From contig NC_011365.1 of NCBI RefSeq assembly GCF_000021325.1, positions 3,190,001 through 3,254,000 of the forward strand: 64,000 nt of DNA, written 5' to 3'. The notes under the pieces were generated by a model. The model was given only the letters and a program-made list of their open reading frames with translations, was not told the origin of the DNA and made no database searches. A program made the translations under genes and the position numbers. Shown piece by piece: positions 16,852-25,052 of this stretch. The first letter of the stretch is position 1. Each line of letters begins with the position of its first letter. The DNA comes from Gluconacetobacter diazotrophicus PA1 5 (GTDB lineage Bacteria; Pseudomonadota; Alphaproteobacteria; Acetobacterales; Acetobacteraceae).

Positions 16852-17373
16852 ATGTCTTTTGGTGATCGCGTCAACCAATTCGATGCTTGGTTGCTGGACC
16901 GGGTCTTTCAGCCCTTCGCCGACCGTCTGCCCGAACGGCTGCCGGCGATGGCCGTGGGCATGAGCTTCCAGTTCGGGGCCATCATGCTGTCGGCCGCGTC
17001 GATCGTCGCCATGATCCTGGTCGGCCACATGTCCATCAGCGATGCCATGTTCAACGTGTTGGTCTGGTGCCTGGGGCTGGCCTTCTACATGGGTATCAAC
17101 CGGGTGCGGCCGATGGTGCGGCCGGGCCACATGAACCCGCTGCGGGTGATGCTGGCCGGCATGCGGCCGCTGTCGATTCCGTTTGCCGTCTACGCGCTCT
17201 ACCAGGGCGCCACCGCGCCGCCGCATTTCGAGATCGCGCTGTGGTTCAACTCGCTGGCCAACATCATCTTCGTCGCCGGGATCTACCTGATCTCGTGCGA
17301 ACTGCGTCCGCCCGGCCATCGCCAGGTGGAGCGGGCGCGATTCGGGCGCGTGCAGGAACAGGGCAGCCTGTAG
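16852..17373 (+). CDS. Conserved small integral membrane protein, function unknown
   Basis: A 173-residue protein I do not recognise beyond being membranous. An amphipathic N-terminus (RVNQFDAWLLDRVFQPFADRLPERLPAM) is followed by about four hydrophobic segments, near residues 34-58, 63-83, 103-118 and 129-148, and a basic C-terminal tail ending RFGRVQEQGSL. It starts 55 bases after bfd. Its stop overlaps the GTG start of the sulfotransferase gene by one base (TAGTG), so the two are translated together and may act together at the membrane. Confidence 0.75.
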   Translation: MSFGDRVNQFDAWLLDRVFQPFADRLPERLPAMAVGMSFQFGAIMLSAASIVAMILVGHMSISDAMFNVLVWCLGLAFYMGINRVRPMVRPGHMNPLRVMLAGMRPLSIPFAVYALYQGATAPPHFEIALWFNSLANIIFVAGIYLISCELRPPGHRQVERARFGRVQEQGSL

Positions 17374-18740
17374 TGCCCGTCCGTGCCTTTCGCGCCGTGT
17401 GGAACAGGGCGCGAAAGACGCCTTCGACAGTCCGGACCAGGCTGCACGTGGATTGCGCGATCGAGGATGGCGGGCGCACGCTCGCCGGCCTGGTACGCGC
17501 CTGCGCCGACCGGGGACCGGTTTGCATCACCGGCCGGGACGCTCCGTCCGCCCCCGATATTGCCGGCTTTCTGCGGCGTCACGGGCTGGCCCCGCCGAAG
17601 CCTGCGGCGGAACCGGCCGGCGAGCCGGCTGTGTCGATCGTCTATTCCAGACGCTTCCCGCCCCGTCCGCCCCTGCCGGGTCGGGTGCGGGTCCTGTTCC
17701 TGGACATGGACAATCCCGCCGGCGCCGACAGGAAGACGGCCTATCGGACGATCGGCAACGCCTGCAACTATGATCTCCTGGTCACCAGCGCGCCCGACCC
17801 CGACGCGGTTGGCAAGGCGATCCGGCAGGCTTACGGCATCGACGTGCCGAATATCCGGTCGCAGCGGGACTGGCAGGCCGAATGCGATGCGATCGCCGCG
17901 CGGCCCGCCATCCGGCGATCGGACCGCGACGAGAAAACCGCGATGGTCGTCGTCGGCATGCATCGGTCCGGAACCTCGCTGGTCAGCCACCTGCTGGCCA
18001 GGGCCGGGTTCGACCTGCCGACCAGCCTGATGCCGCCAGGCGAAGATAACCGGGACGGATTCTGGGAATCGCCGATCATCGCCGCGTTGAACGACGGCAT
18101 CCTGAAGGAATATGGCGCGGGATGGGACCGGCTGTTTTCCAGCGTCCGCCTGAAGGACGCCGGGGCCGGCCTGGATGCGCATGTCGGTCGCATCCGCGAA
18201 ACGATCCGCGCGCAATACCCGGACGCACGCGCCATCGTCCTCAAGGACCCGCGAATCTGCCTGCTGATGCCGGTATGGCACCGGGCGCTGGTCGCGGAGG
18301 GCTATGTCCCGCGCTACATCCTGACCACGCGCCACCCGGTCGAGGTGGCGATGTCCCTGCAGCGGCGCAACCGGATCATGGTCGGGATCGGGGTGTTCCT
18401 CTGGGCCGACCATATGGTGACGGCCCTGGAGTTCCTGCGGGACAAGCCCGTCTTCGCGGCGTTCTTCGACCGGCTTCTCGACGCGCCCGACGCCGTCATG
18501 GCGCGGATATGGTCGATGTTCGCCTTCCCGCCCGAAACCCTTCCCGCGGACCTGTCGGCCGTGGCGCAGCCGTCACTGCGCCATCACCTGGAACAGCGGC
18601 CCGCGCTGGCCGTCGCCGTGAAGCCGGCATGGGACCTCTATCGTGCCCTGGCCGACGGGTCGGGGCACCTGCCCCCGGTCGCCCAGGTCGAGGCGTTCCG
18701 CACCTGGCTCCAGGAACAGAAAATCCTGCTGGGACTCTGA
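17373..18740 (+). CDS. Sulfotransferase-family protein with extra N-terminal domain
   Basis: A 455-residue protein beginning with GTG at 17373, in frame and overlapping the previous stop. The C-terminal half is a PAPS-type sulfotransferase: VVVGMHRSGTSLVSHLLARAG (about residues 191-211) is the 5'-phosphosulfate loop, IVLKDPRICLLMPVW and YILTTRHPVEVAMSL supply the 3'-phosphate site. The first 185 residues are not a recognised sulfotransferase part; they contain VRVLFLDMDNPAG and KTAYRTIGNACNYDLLVT, and may be a carbohydrate-related domain. Related bacterial proteins modify surface polysaccharides, but the acceptor here is unknown. A second GTG at 17397 is an alternative start. Confidence 0.78.
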   Translation: MPVRAFRAVWNRARKTPSTVRTRLHVDCAIEDGGRTLAGLVRACADRGPVCITGRDAPSAPDIAGFLRRHGLAPPKPAAEPAGEPAVSIVYSRRFPPRPPLPGRVRVLFLDMDNPAGADRKTAYRTIGNACNYDLLVTSAPDPDAVGKAIRQAYGIDVPNIRSQRDWQAECDAIAARPAIRRSDRDEKTAMVVVGMHRSGTSLVSHLLARAGFDLPTSLMPPGEDNRDGFWESPIIAALNDGILKEYGAGWDRLFSSVRLKDAGAGLDAHVGRIRETIRAQYPDARAIVLKDPRICLLMPVWHRALVAEGYVPRYILTTRHPVEVAMSLQRRNRIMVGIGVFLWADHMVTALEFLRDKPVFAAFFDRLLDAPDAVMARIWSMFAFPPETLPADLSAVAQPSLRHHLEQRPALAVAVKPAWDLYRALADGSGHLPPVAQVEAFRTWLQEQKILLGL

Positions 18741-18755
18741 ACCGAACCGATCGGA

Positions 18756-18914
18756 TCAGAAGTCGATGCAGCGTCCCTTGACGGTCCAGTCGCCATAGCG
18801 CGTGGGGCGCTGTTCCTTCGGGCCGCCATATTCATGCGGCTCGGCCGGTTTTTCCGCGTTGCCCTGGGGCTGCGTCACGGAGGGTTCGGGCTTCGGGGTC
18901 TGGGTGTCGGTCAT
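18756..18914 (-). CDS. DUF1674 protein, SdhAF4-like succinate dehydrogenase assembly factor
   Basis: A 52-residue protein read leftward from the ATG at 18914. The C-terminal signature is EYGGPKEQRPTRYGDWTVKG followed by RCIDF, matching the DUF1674 family whose eukaryotic members (Sdh8/SDHAF4) protect flavinylated SdhA before complex II assembly. The N-terminus is a Pro/Gln/Glu-rich variable tail. It lies 87 bases downstream of the zinc-ribbon gene at the end of the ccm cluster and faces the sulfotransferase gene. The sdh genes themselves are not in the window. Short length makes it easy to miss, but the signature is distinctive. Confidence 0.88.
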   Translation of the reverse strand: MTDTQTPKPEPSVTQPQGNAEKPAEPHEYGGPKEQRPTRYGDWTVKGRCIDF

Positions 18915-19001
18915 GGGGGCACTGTTACCCGGGCGCCGCCAGCGGGCAAGGACGGAGCGGCAGCGGGAACGGGAGTGTGATCGCCCGCCTCAGTGCCTTT
19001 C

Positions 19002-19298
19002 TCAGCGCGCTTTCCGGGGCGGCATCCAGCGATCGCCGGCATGGCGGGAATGGGCGACGAAGAAGCCCAGCACGCCGCCGATCGCGGCCGCCATCAGGGC
19101 CAGCGTGATACCCGCCCCGGCCAGCGCCATCCCGGCCGGTCCGACCACCACGCCGAAGCCGATGCTGGCCAGGCTTTCGCGCCGGGTCGGGCCGAACTGC
19201 CGTTCCGCCCCGCAATGGGGGCAGGTCTCGGTCGTGCCGCGAATGGTCCGGTGGCAGAACGGACATTGCTCGACGCTGCTGGGGACGGGTTCGATCAT
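19002..19298 (-). CDS. Small zinc-ribbon membrane protein
   Basis: A 98-residue protein of unknown function. Two CxxC pairs (CPFC and CPHC, residues 12-29) form a zinc ribbon, followed by a hydrophobic stretch of two adjoining helices around residues 45-82 (GFGVVVGPAGMALAG, LALMAAAIGGVLGFFV) and a basic tail. It begins six bases after the stop of ccmI and so is likely the last cotranscribed gene of the cytochrome c maturation operon or its neighbour. A role in haem or thiol chemistry is suggested only by that position. Confidence 0.72.
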   Translation of the reverse strand: MIEPVPSSVEQCPFCHRTIRGTTETCPHCGAERQFGPTRRESLASIGFGVVVGPAGMALAGAGITLALMAAAIGGVLGFFVAHSRHAGDRWMPPRKAR

Positions 19299-19304
19299 GG
19301 CGGG

Positions 19305-20024
19305 TTACTGGTGCTCCGACTGGGCGATCCGCTGTTCCGCCGCCATGCGCCACGGCGCGTCGGCCGGGGCGCCGTCCAGCGCGCGGCGGAACAGCGCGGC
19401 GCTGTCGGACGAGACCCGTCCGTCCGCCAGGGTCTGGGCCTCGGCCGCGCGGGCCGCGATTTCGGGGATGAACTGGATGGCGGTCGCCTGCCGCCAGGCC
19501 TCGGCGGCGTCGGCGTAATGCATGCGGGCGGCTTCCGCCTGGCCCAGCAGCAGGTACCCCCGGAAGCGGTTGGGGTCGTCGGGGGCCATGCGGGCCAGGC
19601 CGGTGCGCAGTTCCGCCAGCAGCGCGTCGTCGCGATGGTCCTGGGCATGCAGGGCGGCCAGGCGCGGCGCCAGGGGCTGGGCCGGCAGCGCCGGATGGCC
19701 GCAGAGCAGGTACAGCCCCACCGCCGAAGCCGGGATCAGCAGCAGCGCCACCACGACGGCCGGCACCCTCGCCGCGCGGCCCAGGCTCCGTGCCGGCGCC
19801 GCGTCGGTGGCCAGCAGCCGCCGCTGGACTTCCAGCACGGCGCCCAGATGTTCGCTGTCCGCGATCAGCCCGTCCTGCCGGTCGCGGTCCAGTTCGGCCA
19901 GTTGCGCGTAATGCAGCAGCAGGGCGGATGCGCGTTCATCCGTCAGGCGGTCCGTGCGGCGAATCGCGACGATCGCGGGCAGCAGCACGACCGTGCTGAG
20001 CAGGAAAATGCCAATCCAGATCAT
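19305..20024 (-). CDS. ccmI: c-type cytochrome biogenesis protein CcmI
   Basis: A 239-residue CcmI/CycH protein. It has two membrane segments (residues 1-20 and about 87-107) enclosing a cytoplasmic loop with a leucine-rich coiled stretch (LLLHYAQLAELDRDRQDGLI), then a periplasmic TPR-like region (RFRGYLLLGQAEAARMHYADAAEAW). In the known pathway CcmI holds apocytochrome c and delivers it to the CcmF/H haem lyase. It is shorter than the enterobacterial CcmH-CcmI fusion and close to the Rhodobacter-type protein. It starts seven bases after the ccmH stop. Confidence 0.9.
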   Translation of the reverse strand: MIWIGIFLLSTVVLLPAIVAIRRTDRLTDERASALLLHYAQLAELDRDRQDGLIADSEHLGAVLEVQRRLLATDAAPARSLGRAARVPAVVVALLLIPASAVGLYLLCGHPALPAQPLAPRLAALHAQDHRDDALLAELRTGLARMAPDDPNRFRGYLLLGQAEAARMHYADAAEAWRQATAIQFIPEIAARAAEAQTLADGRVSSDSAALFRRALDGAPADAPWRMAAEQRIAQSEHQ

Positions 20025-20031
20025 AAGCCCC

Positions 20032-20505
20032 TCAGCGCGGTCCGGTCAGGTCGGTCAGGCGCGCGCGTTCGGCGTCGCTCAGCGGCGCGGGCGCGGTGCC
20101 CCGCGACCGGCGGAAGGCCAGGGCGGCCGCGCCGATCCCCGCCAGCAGGGCCAGCACCGGCATGCCCCACAACAGGAGGGTGCCGATGGTCAGCGCCGGG
20201 CGCAGCCGGATGAAATTGCCGTAGCGGCCGACCATCCAGTCCATGATCTGCCGGTTGGACTCACCCCGGGCGACGTGATCGCGCACCACGTGGCGCAGGT
20301 CGCGGGCCAGGCCGGCACTGCTGTCCTCGATCGATTCGTTCTGGCAGACCAGGCAGCGCAATTGCGCGCCGATCGCCTCGGCCCGGGCTTCCTGGCGCGG
20401 GTCGGGCAGCATTTCCGACGGATCGTCGACCGCCGCCGCCGCCAGGGGCGACAGCCCGGCGGCCAGGACCAGCGTGACCAGCAGGGTGCGCGCCGTGGTC
20501 CTCAT
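20032..20505 (-). CDS. ccmH: Cytochrome c maturation thiol oxidoreductase CcmH
   Basis: A 157-residue CcmH with a signal sequence (residues 1-25) and the invariant LRCLVCQN motif, Cys51 and Cys54, which handles the CXXCH thiols of apocytochrome. SIEDSSAGLARDLR and the MVGRYGNFIRLRP segment are conserved, followed by one C-terminal membrane helix and a short cytoplasmic tail. Its ATG overlaps the end of ccmG (ATGA), consistent with coupled translation in the ccm operon. Confidence 0.95.
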   Translation of the reverse strand: MRTTARTLLVTLVLAAGLSPLAAAAVDDPSEMLPDPRQEARAEAIGAQLRCLVCQNESIEDSSAGLARDLRHVVRDHVARGESNRQIMDWMVGRYGNFIRLRPALTIGTLLLWGMPVLALLAGIGAAALAFRRSRGTAPAPLSDAERARLTDLTGPR

Positions 20506-21083
20506 GAATGCAGGCTCGCGGCCAGGGGCAGCAGCGTGCCGCGAACCGTGTCGGCGTCCAGCGCGGCGGCGCTGTGCCAGCGGATCACGCCGCCCGGCCC
20601 GACCAGGAAGGATTCCGGCACGCCGGACACGCCCCAGTCGATGGCGGTCATGCCCGACAGGTCGCCGGCGATGCGCGCGTAGGGGTTGCCGGCGCGCTTC
20701 ACGAAGCCGGCGGCGTCGTCCGGCTTGTCCTTGTAGGCGATGCCCCAGATCGGCAGCCGGTCCTTCAATGCGTTCAGTTCGGGCATCTCCGCGACGCACG
20801 GGATGCACCAGGACGCGAAGAAATTCACCAGGACCGGCGCCTGCAGCGCGCGCAGGTCGGCGGTGCCGAATCCCTGGCCGGGGGTCTGGTCCGGCAGCTT
20901 GAAATCGGGCACCGGGCGGTTCAGCACCGGGGCGTGGATGTCGTGCGGGTCGAACGATCCCTGGCTCATGCCCGACAGCATGCGCCAGAACGCCACTCCC
21001 GCCACCCCGGCGGCGGCCAGCGGCGCCGCCATCAGCAGGCGCCGCCGCGCCAGGTTCGGGGGATGCGGCACGGTACCGGTCAT
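20502..21083 (-). CDS. ccmG: Periplasmic thioredoxin-like CcmG/DsbE
   Basis: A 193-residue membrane-anchored thioredoxin. After a basic N-terminus (NLARRR) comes one transmembrane anchor (about residues 17-34), then a thioredoxin fold with the WCIPC active site (Cys93, Cys96) inside VNFFASWCIPC, and the cis-Pro in GVSGVPESFLV. It keeps the apocytochrome thiols reduced. The ATG at 21083 sits in an overlap with the 3' end of ccmF and its stop overlaps ccmH, so the three are tightly coupled. Confidence 0.95.
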   Translation of the reverse strand: MTGTVPHPPNLARRRLLMAAPLAAAGVAGVAFWRMLSGMSQGSFDPHDIHAPVLNRPVPDFKLPDQTPGQGFGTADLRALQAPVLVNFFASWCIPCVAEMPELNALKDRLPIWGIAYKDKPDDAAGFVKRAGNPYARIAGDLSGMTAIDWGVSGVPESFLVGPGGVIRWHSAAALDADTVRGTLLPLAASLHS

Positions 21084-23059
21084 TGCGCGGCCACCATGCC
21101 GGGGGCGGCGGCGCGGCGCGGCGCGCCGACGCGCGTCCGCCGGTCGGACAGCGACAGCGCCCCGCCCAGCGCCATGATCAGCCCGCCCAGCCACATCCAC
21201 GGCGCCAGCGGATTGTAGTGCAGGCGCAGCACGTAGGTCGGGTCGGCGTCGGTGCCGTGCCGGTCGCCCAGCACGCCGTACAGGTCGGACATCAGGTTGG
21301 TATGGATGGCGACCTCGGTCGTCGTCTGGTTCTGGCTGGGGAAGGTGCGCTTGGACGGATGCAGCACGGTGACCAGCCTGCCGTCATGCCGGACCTCGAT
21401 CGTCGCGATCAGGGACGTGTAGTTCGGGCCGGGGGCCGCGCGGATCGCGGTCAGGGTCCAGGCGTCGCCGGCCAGCATCTCGGTCTGGCCGACCCGGACC
21501 TCGACGATGCGGTGCTGGGCCTGCGACATGGCGGCCAGCCCCAGCACGCTGATGCCGACGCCGGCATGGGCCAGGGCCGCGCCCAGCGCCGCGCGCGGCA
21601 GCATGCGCGCGCGCTGCAGGCTGGCGCCGGGCGGGATGCGGAACAGGCGGACGCGCTCGGCAATGTCGGCGACGCTGGCCGCGATCACCCAGACCGCGCC
21701 GGTCGCGGCCAGCAGCGGCAGCACGTCGCGGATGCGCCAGGCCATCAGGCAGAAGGCGAGGGCGGTGACGATCCCGGCCCACCACAGCCGGCGCAGCACG
21801 GGCCAGAACTGGGCGCGCTTCCACGGCATCATCGGGCCGAACCCCATGAAGGCCAGAAGCGGAATCGCCAGCGGCGCCGCCGTGGCGTCGAAGAACGGCT
21901 TGCCGACCGAAATCGTCTTGCCGAACAGCAGCGACATGAAGGGCGGATACATGGTCCCGGTCAGCACCACCGCGCAGATCGAGCACAGCAGGATATTGTT
22001 CACGACCAGCAGCCCCTCGCGCGAGACCGGCGCGAACAGGCCGCCCGCCACCAGCGCCGGCGCGCGGATCGCGAACAGCAGCAGCGACCCGCCGATGACC
22101 AGCGCCAGCAGGCCCAGGATGAAGATGCCGCGCGCCGGGTCGTTGGCGAAGGCATGGACGGAATTGAGAATGCCCGAGCGGACCAGGAACGTGCCGGACA
22201 GCGAGAACGAGAATGTGCCGATGGCCAGCAGCACGGTCCAGATCTTCAGCGCCTCGCGCTTTTCCACCACGATGGCGGAATGGACCAGCGCGGTGCCGGT
22301 CAGCCACGGGATCAGCGACGCGTTTTCCACCGGGTCCCAGAACCAGTAGCCGCCCCAGCCCAGCACGTAGTACGACCACCACGACCCCAGCGCGATGCCG
22401 CAGGTCAGGAAGCACCAGGCCGCGACGGCCCAGGGGCGGACCCAGCGGCCCCAGGCGGCGTCCACCCGTCCCTCGATCAGGGCGGCGACGGCGAAGGCGA
22501 AGGGCACGGCGAAGCCGACATAGCCGGTGTAGAGAATGGGCGGATGGAAGGCCAGGCCCGGGTCCTGCAGCAGCGGGTTCATGCCCTGGCCGTCCATCGG
22601 CGCGGGCCAGACGCGGTCGAACGGATTGGACGTCGTCAGGCAGAACAGCTGGAAGCCGGCCGAAACGCCGCCCAGGACCGCGATGACCCGCGCCCGCAGG
22701 GCAGAGGGCAGGTTGCGGCCGAACAGTGCCACCGCCCCGCCGCAGATCCCCAGGATCAGCGCCCACAGCAGTACCGATCCCTCGTGATTGCCCCATACGC
22801 CGGTGATTTTGTACAGCAGCGGCTTGGCGGCGGCGCTGTTGGCCGCGACGTTCTGGACCGAGAAATCGTCACGCACCGCCGCATCGATCAGGCATGCGAA
22901 GGAAAAGGCCAGCGCCAGCATCTGCCCCACCGCCAGGGCGGGGGCCAGCGCCATCAGCCGCGGGTCGCGCCGCCGCGCGCCCACCAGCGGCAGGATCGCC
23001 TGCCCGCCGGCCAGGCAGCAGGCCAGCGCCAGCGCGAAATTGCCCAGTTCCGGCGTCAT
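21080..23059 (-). CDS. ccmF: Haem lyase subunit CcmF
   Basis: A 659-residue integral membrane protein with about fifteen hydrophobic segments. The tryptophan-rich haem-handling motif is WGGYWFWDPVENASLIPWL, preceded by WGNHEGSVLLWALI and followed by SFSLSGTFLVRSGILNSVHAFA, all diagnostic of CcmF. The C-terminal periplasmic region with VEVRVGQTEMLAGDAW and PYVLRLHYNPLAPWMWLGG-like end is also standard. It ligates haem from holo-CcmE to apocytochrome c. Its ATG overlaps the ccmE stop by four bases. Confidence 0.97.
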   Translation of the reverse strand: MTPELGNFALALACCLAGGQAILPLVGARRRDPRLMALAPALAVGQMLALAFSFACLIDAAVRDDFSVQNVAANSAAAKPLLYKITGVWGNHEGSVLLWALILGICGGAVALFGRNLPSALRARVIAVLGGVSAGFQLFCLTTSNPFDRVWPAPMDGQGMNPLLQDPGLAFHPPILYTGYVGFAVPFAFAVAALIEGRVDAAWGRWVRPWAVAAWCFLTCGIALGSWWSYYVLGWGGYWFWDPVENASLIPWLTGTALVHSAIVVEKREALKIWTVLLAIGTFSFSLSGTFLVRSGILNSVHAFANDPARGIFILGLLALVIGGSLLLFAIRAPALVAGGLFAPVSREGLLVVNNILLCSICAVVLTGTMYPPFMSLLFGKTISVGKPFFDATAAPLAIPLLAFMGFGPMMPWKRAQFWPVLRRLWWAGIVTALAFCLMAWRIRDVLPLLAATGAVWVIAASVADIAERVRLFRIPPGASLQRARMLPRAALGAALAHAGVGISVLGLAAMSQAQHRIVEVRVGQTEMLAGDAWTLTAIRAAPGPNYTSLIATIEVRHDGRLVTVLHPSKRTFPSQNQTTTEVAIHTNLMSDLYGVLGDRHGTDADPTYVLRLHYNPLAPWMWLGGLIMALGGALSLSDRRTRVGAPRRAAAPGMVAAQ

Positions 23060-23577
23060 GACCGGTTGGCCTCGCCGTGGCGCGCATCGCCCACGGTCAT
23101 GGTGTTCCAGCTTGCGGCGTCGGGGGCCTTGCCGTAGCGCGGGTCCCACTTGCCGCTGCGGCGCAGCGCCTCGGCCACTTCCTTGGGCATATAGGTCTCG
23201 TCATGCTTGGCCAGGACCTCGCTGGCGCGGAAGGCGCCGTCCGGCGCCACGGTGCCGACGGCGACCACGCTCTGTCCCTCGCGGAACAGGTCGGGCAGGA
23301 TGCCGGCATAGCGCACGGTGACGGCGGCCTGGCCGTCGGTCACGTCGAACAGCGCGATCGGCGTGTCGCCCTGTGTCTGGCGCCGCACCGACCCCGCCAC
23401 CACCATGCCGCCCAGCCGGATCGTGCGGTCGGCGGCCGGCGGATGGGCCCGGACCTGCGACGGCGCCATGAAGAAGACGATGTTGGACGAAAACGCGTTC
23501 AGCACCAGGGCGGTGGCAGTGCCCAGCCCCAGCAGGCACGCGCCCACCAGCCACAGGCGGCGGCTCTTGCGGGTCAT
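23056..23577 (-). CDS. ccmE: Haem chaperone CcmE
   Basis: A 173-residue periplasmic haem chaperone, anchored by one N-terminal helix (residues 8-28) after a basic MTRKSRR start. The OB-fold core contains RLGGMVVAGSV and DLFREGQSVVAVG. His125 in VLAKHDETYMPKEV is the residue that binds haem covalently, with Tyr129 four residues on. It passes haem from CcmC/D to CcmF. It overlaps ccmD upstream and ccmF downstream by ATGA. The C-terminal tail after residue 135 is hydrophilic. Confidence 0.96.
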   Translation of the reverse strand: MTRKSRRLWLVGACLLGLGTATALVLNAFSSNIVFFMAPSQVRAHPPAADRTIRLGGMVVAGSVRRQTQGDTPIALFDVTDGQAAVTVRYAGILPDLFREGQSVVAVGTVAPDGAFRASEVLAKHDETYMPKEVAEALRRSGKWDPRYGKAPDAASWNTMTVGDARHGEANRS

Positions 23578-23756
23578 GCCTGCCGCCCCGTCGCCTGGCG
23601 GGCCTTCGCCTCGACCGTGGCCAGGCGGGCTTTCGCTTCGACCGTTGCCAGGCGGGCCTTCGCCCGACGCAGGCGCAGCGCCGCACCGCCGCCCAGGATG
23701 ATGGCCAGCCCGATGGTCATGCCATAGGACGCGACGATATAGGGCAGGTGGGTCAT
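23574..23756 (-). CDS. ccmD: Haem exporter accessory protein CcmD with repeated tail
   Basis: A 60-residue single-span protein. THLPYIVASYGMTIGLAIIL is the standard CcmD membrane segment with its PYI/SYG motif; it is followed by the basic RLRRAKARLA cytoplasmic part. CcmD releases holo-CcmE from CcmC and the CcmAB ATPase. The tail is built from a nine-residue repeat (KARLATVEA, twice, then a partial KARQAT), which matches a 27-base tandem repeat in the DNA. It overlaps ccmC and ccmE by four bases each. Confidence 0.9.
   Translation of the reverse strand: MTHLPYIVASYGMTIGLAIILGGGAALRLRRAKARLATVEAKARLATVEAKARQATGRQA
23593..23664. repeat. 27-base tandem repeat inside ccmD
   Basis: Two full 27-base units (23593-23619, 23620-23646) and an 18-base partial third (23647-23664) differ at only a few positions. 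The unit length keeps the reading frame and gives the nine-residue repeat in the CcmD tail. Confidence 0.9.
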
Positions 23757-24562
23757 GCGACGGCTCCGTCCAGGCCCGCGCCGGCGTCCTCGCGCGCCGC
23801 CGGGCGGCCGCGCCGGGCGGCCAGGGCGGTGCGCACCCGGCTTTCCATGATGGCGGCGCGCAGGCGCGCGACCACGATGGCGGCGAAGCCCAGCGTGAAG
23901 CCAATTGTGCAGACCAGCAGCGGCCACAGCATGGCGGTGGACATGGTGGGCGCGCCGGTCAGGGTGATGCTGTCGGGCTGGTGCAGGGTGTTCCACCACT
24001 GCACGCTGAACTTGATGATCGGCAGGTCCACCGCGCCGGCCAGCCCCAGGATGGCGGCGGCGCGATAGCCGCGCTGCGGTTCGTCGAACGCGCGGATCAG
24101 GGCGATATGGCCCAGATAGAGGAAGAACAGGACCAGCACCGACGTCAGGCGCGCGTCCCATACCCACCACGTGCCCCACATCGGCTTGCCCCACAGCGAA
24201 CCGGTGGCCAGGCAGACGGCGGTGATGGCGGCGCCGACCGGCCCGATCTCGACGGCCGCCAGGTCGGCCAGCGGGTGCCGCCAGACCAGAGACAGCAGGG
24301 AGCAGACCGCCAGCGCCATGTAGCCCGACGAGGCCAGCCACGCCGCCGGCACGTGCACATACATGATCCGCACGCTGTCGCCCTGCTGCCAGTCGGCGGG
24401 CGAGAAGAACAGCCCCCAGACGATCCCGGTTATCGAGAGCGCAAGGGCCGGCCAGGTCAGCCAGGGCTGCAGGCGCGCCCCCAGCCGGAGAAACCGTCCC
24501 GGGTTGGCGTAGCGATGGAAAAAACCGCCGGTGCGTGCGGCGAGGCTCTGCGTGGCGTTCAA
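23753..24562 (-). CDS. ccmC: Haem transporter/handling protein CcmC
   Basis: A 269-residue, six-span membrane protein. The haem-binding tryptophan motif is WGTWWVWDARLTSVL, flanked by the conserved His residues in YVHVPAAWLA and IKFSVQWWNTLHQP. It loads haem onto CcmE. It is the first gene of the leftward ccmCDEFGHI run; ccmA and ccmB, encoding the ABC partner, are not in the window, so the set is split in this genome. A long basic C-terminal tail follows the last helix. About 190 bases separate it from the divergent YciI gene and must hold its promoter. Confidence 0.96.
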   Translation of the reverse strand: MNATQSLAARTGGFFHRYANPGRFLRLGARLQPWLTWPALALSITGIVWGLFFSPADWQQGDSVRIMYVHVPAAWLASSGYMALAVCSLLSLVWRHPLADLAAVEIGPVGAAITAVCLATGSLWGKPMWGTWWVWDARLTSVLVLFFLYLGHIALIRAFDEPQRGYRAAAILGLAGAVDLPIIKFSVQWWNTLHQPDSITLTGAPTMSTAMLWPLLVCTIGFTLGFAAIVVARLRAAIMESRVRTALAARRGRPAAREDAGAGLDGAVA

Positions 24563-24753
24563 GACGGTTTCGTTCCCCCCGCGTCCGGCGGAGGGCTCCT
24601 GTCACAATCTATGCATCCGTCGTATGACGGCGGGGGCGTTTCGCTTTCCGGTCCTACACTATCATGCGAAGAAAGGCACGGCCTGTGCCGATCATGGCAG
24701 ATTGTTCACCCACGCCGGGCAGGCCGGCCGATTCCTGGGACAGGGGACTTTCC

Positions 24754-25047
24754 ATGCTTTTCGCGATCATCTGCACCGACAAGCCGGGCGCGCTGGAAAC
24801 GCGCATGGCCACCCGGGCACAGCATCTGGCCTATCTGCAGGCCTATCAGGAACGGATCCGGGAGGCCGGCCCGCTGCTGGGCCCGGACGGGCGGCCGTCC
24901 GGCAGCATGCTGCTGGTCGATGTCGAGGACCGCGCGGCGGCCGAGGGCTTCGCCGCCAGCGACCCCTATGCCAAGGCCGACGTGTTCGAAAGCGTGGTGA
25001 TCCGTGCCTTCCGGCCGGTCTTCCGCGACGGCGCGCTGGTGGAATAG
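24754..25047 (+). CDS. YciI-family protein
   Basis: A 97-residue ferredoxin-like fold protein. LFAIICTDKPGALETRMATR followed by HLAYLQAY opens as in YciI, with the putative active-site His and Asp (DKP...RxxHLxY), and the GSMLLVDVEDRAAAEGFAASDPYAKA block is typical. The family is mostly of unknown function, though some members dehalogenate or hydrolyse small molecules. GGGGA six or seven bases before the ATG at 24754 supports that start over longer in-frame readings. The EVE-domain gene follows after five bases, and this pair is common in alphaproteobacteria. Confidence 0.87.
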   Translation: MLFAIICTDKPGALETRMATRAQHLAYLQAYQERIREAGPLLGPDGRPSGSMLLVDVEDRAAAEGFAASDPYAKADVFESVVIRAFRPVFRDGALVE

Positions 25048-25052
25048 GCGCG

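Noticed and set aside
21083-23137. 684-codon plus-strand frame opposite ccmF
   Set aside because: ccmF motifs and ATGA overlaps with ccmE and ccmG prove the minus strand.
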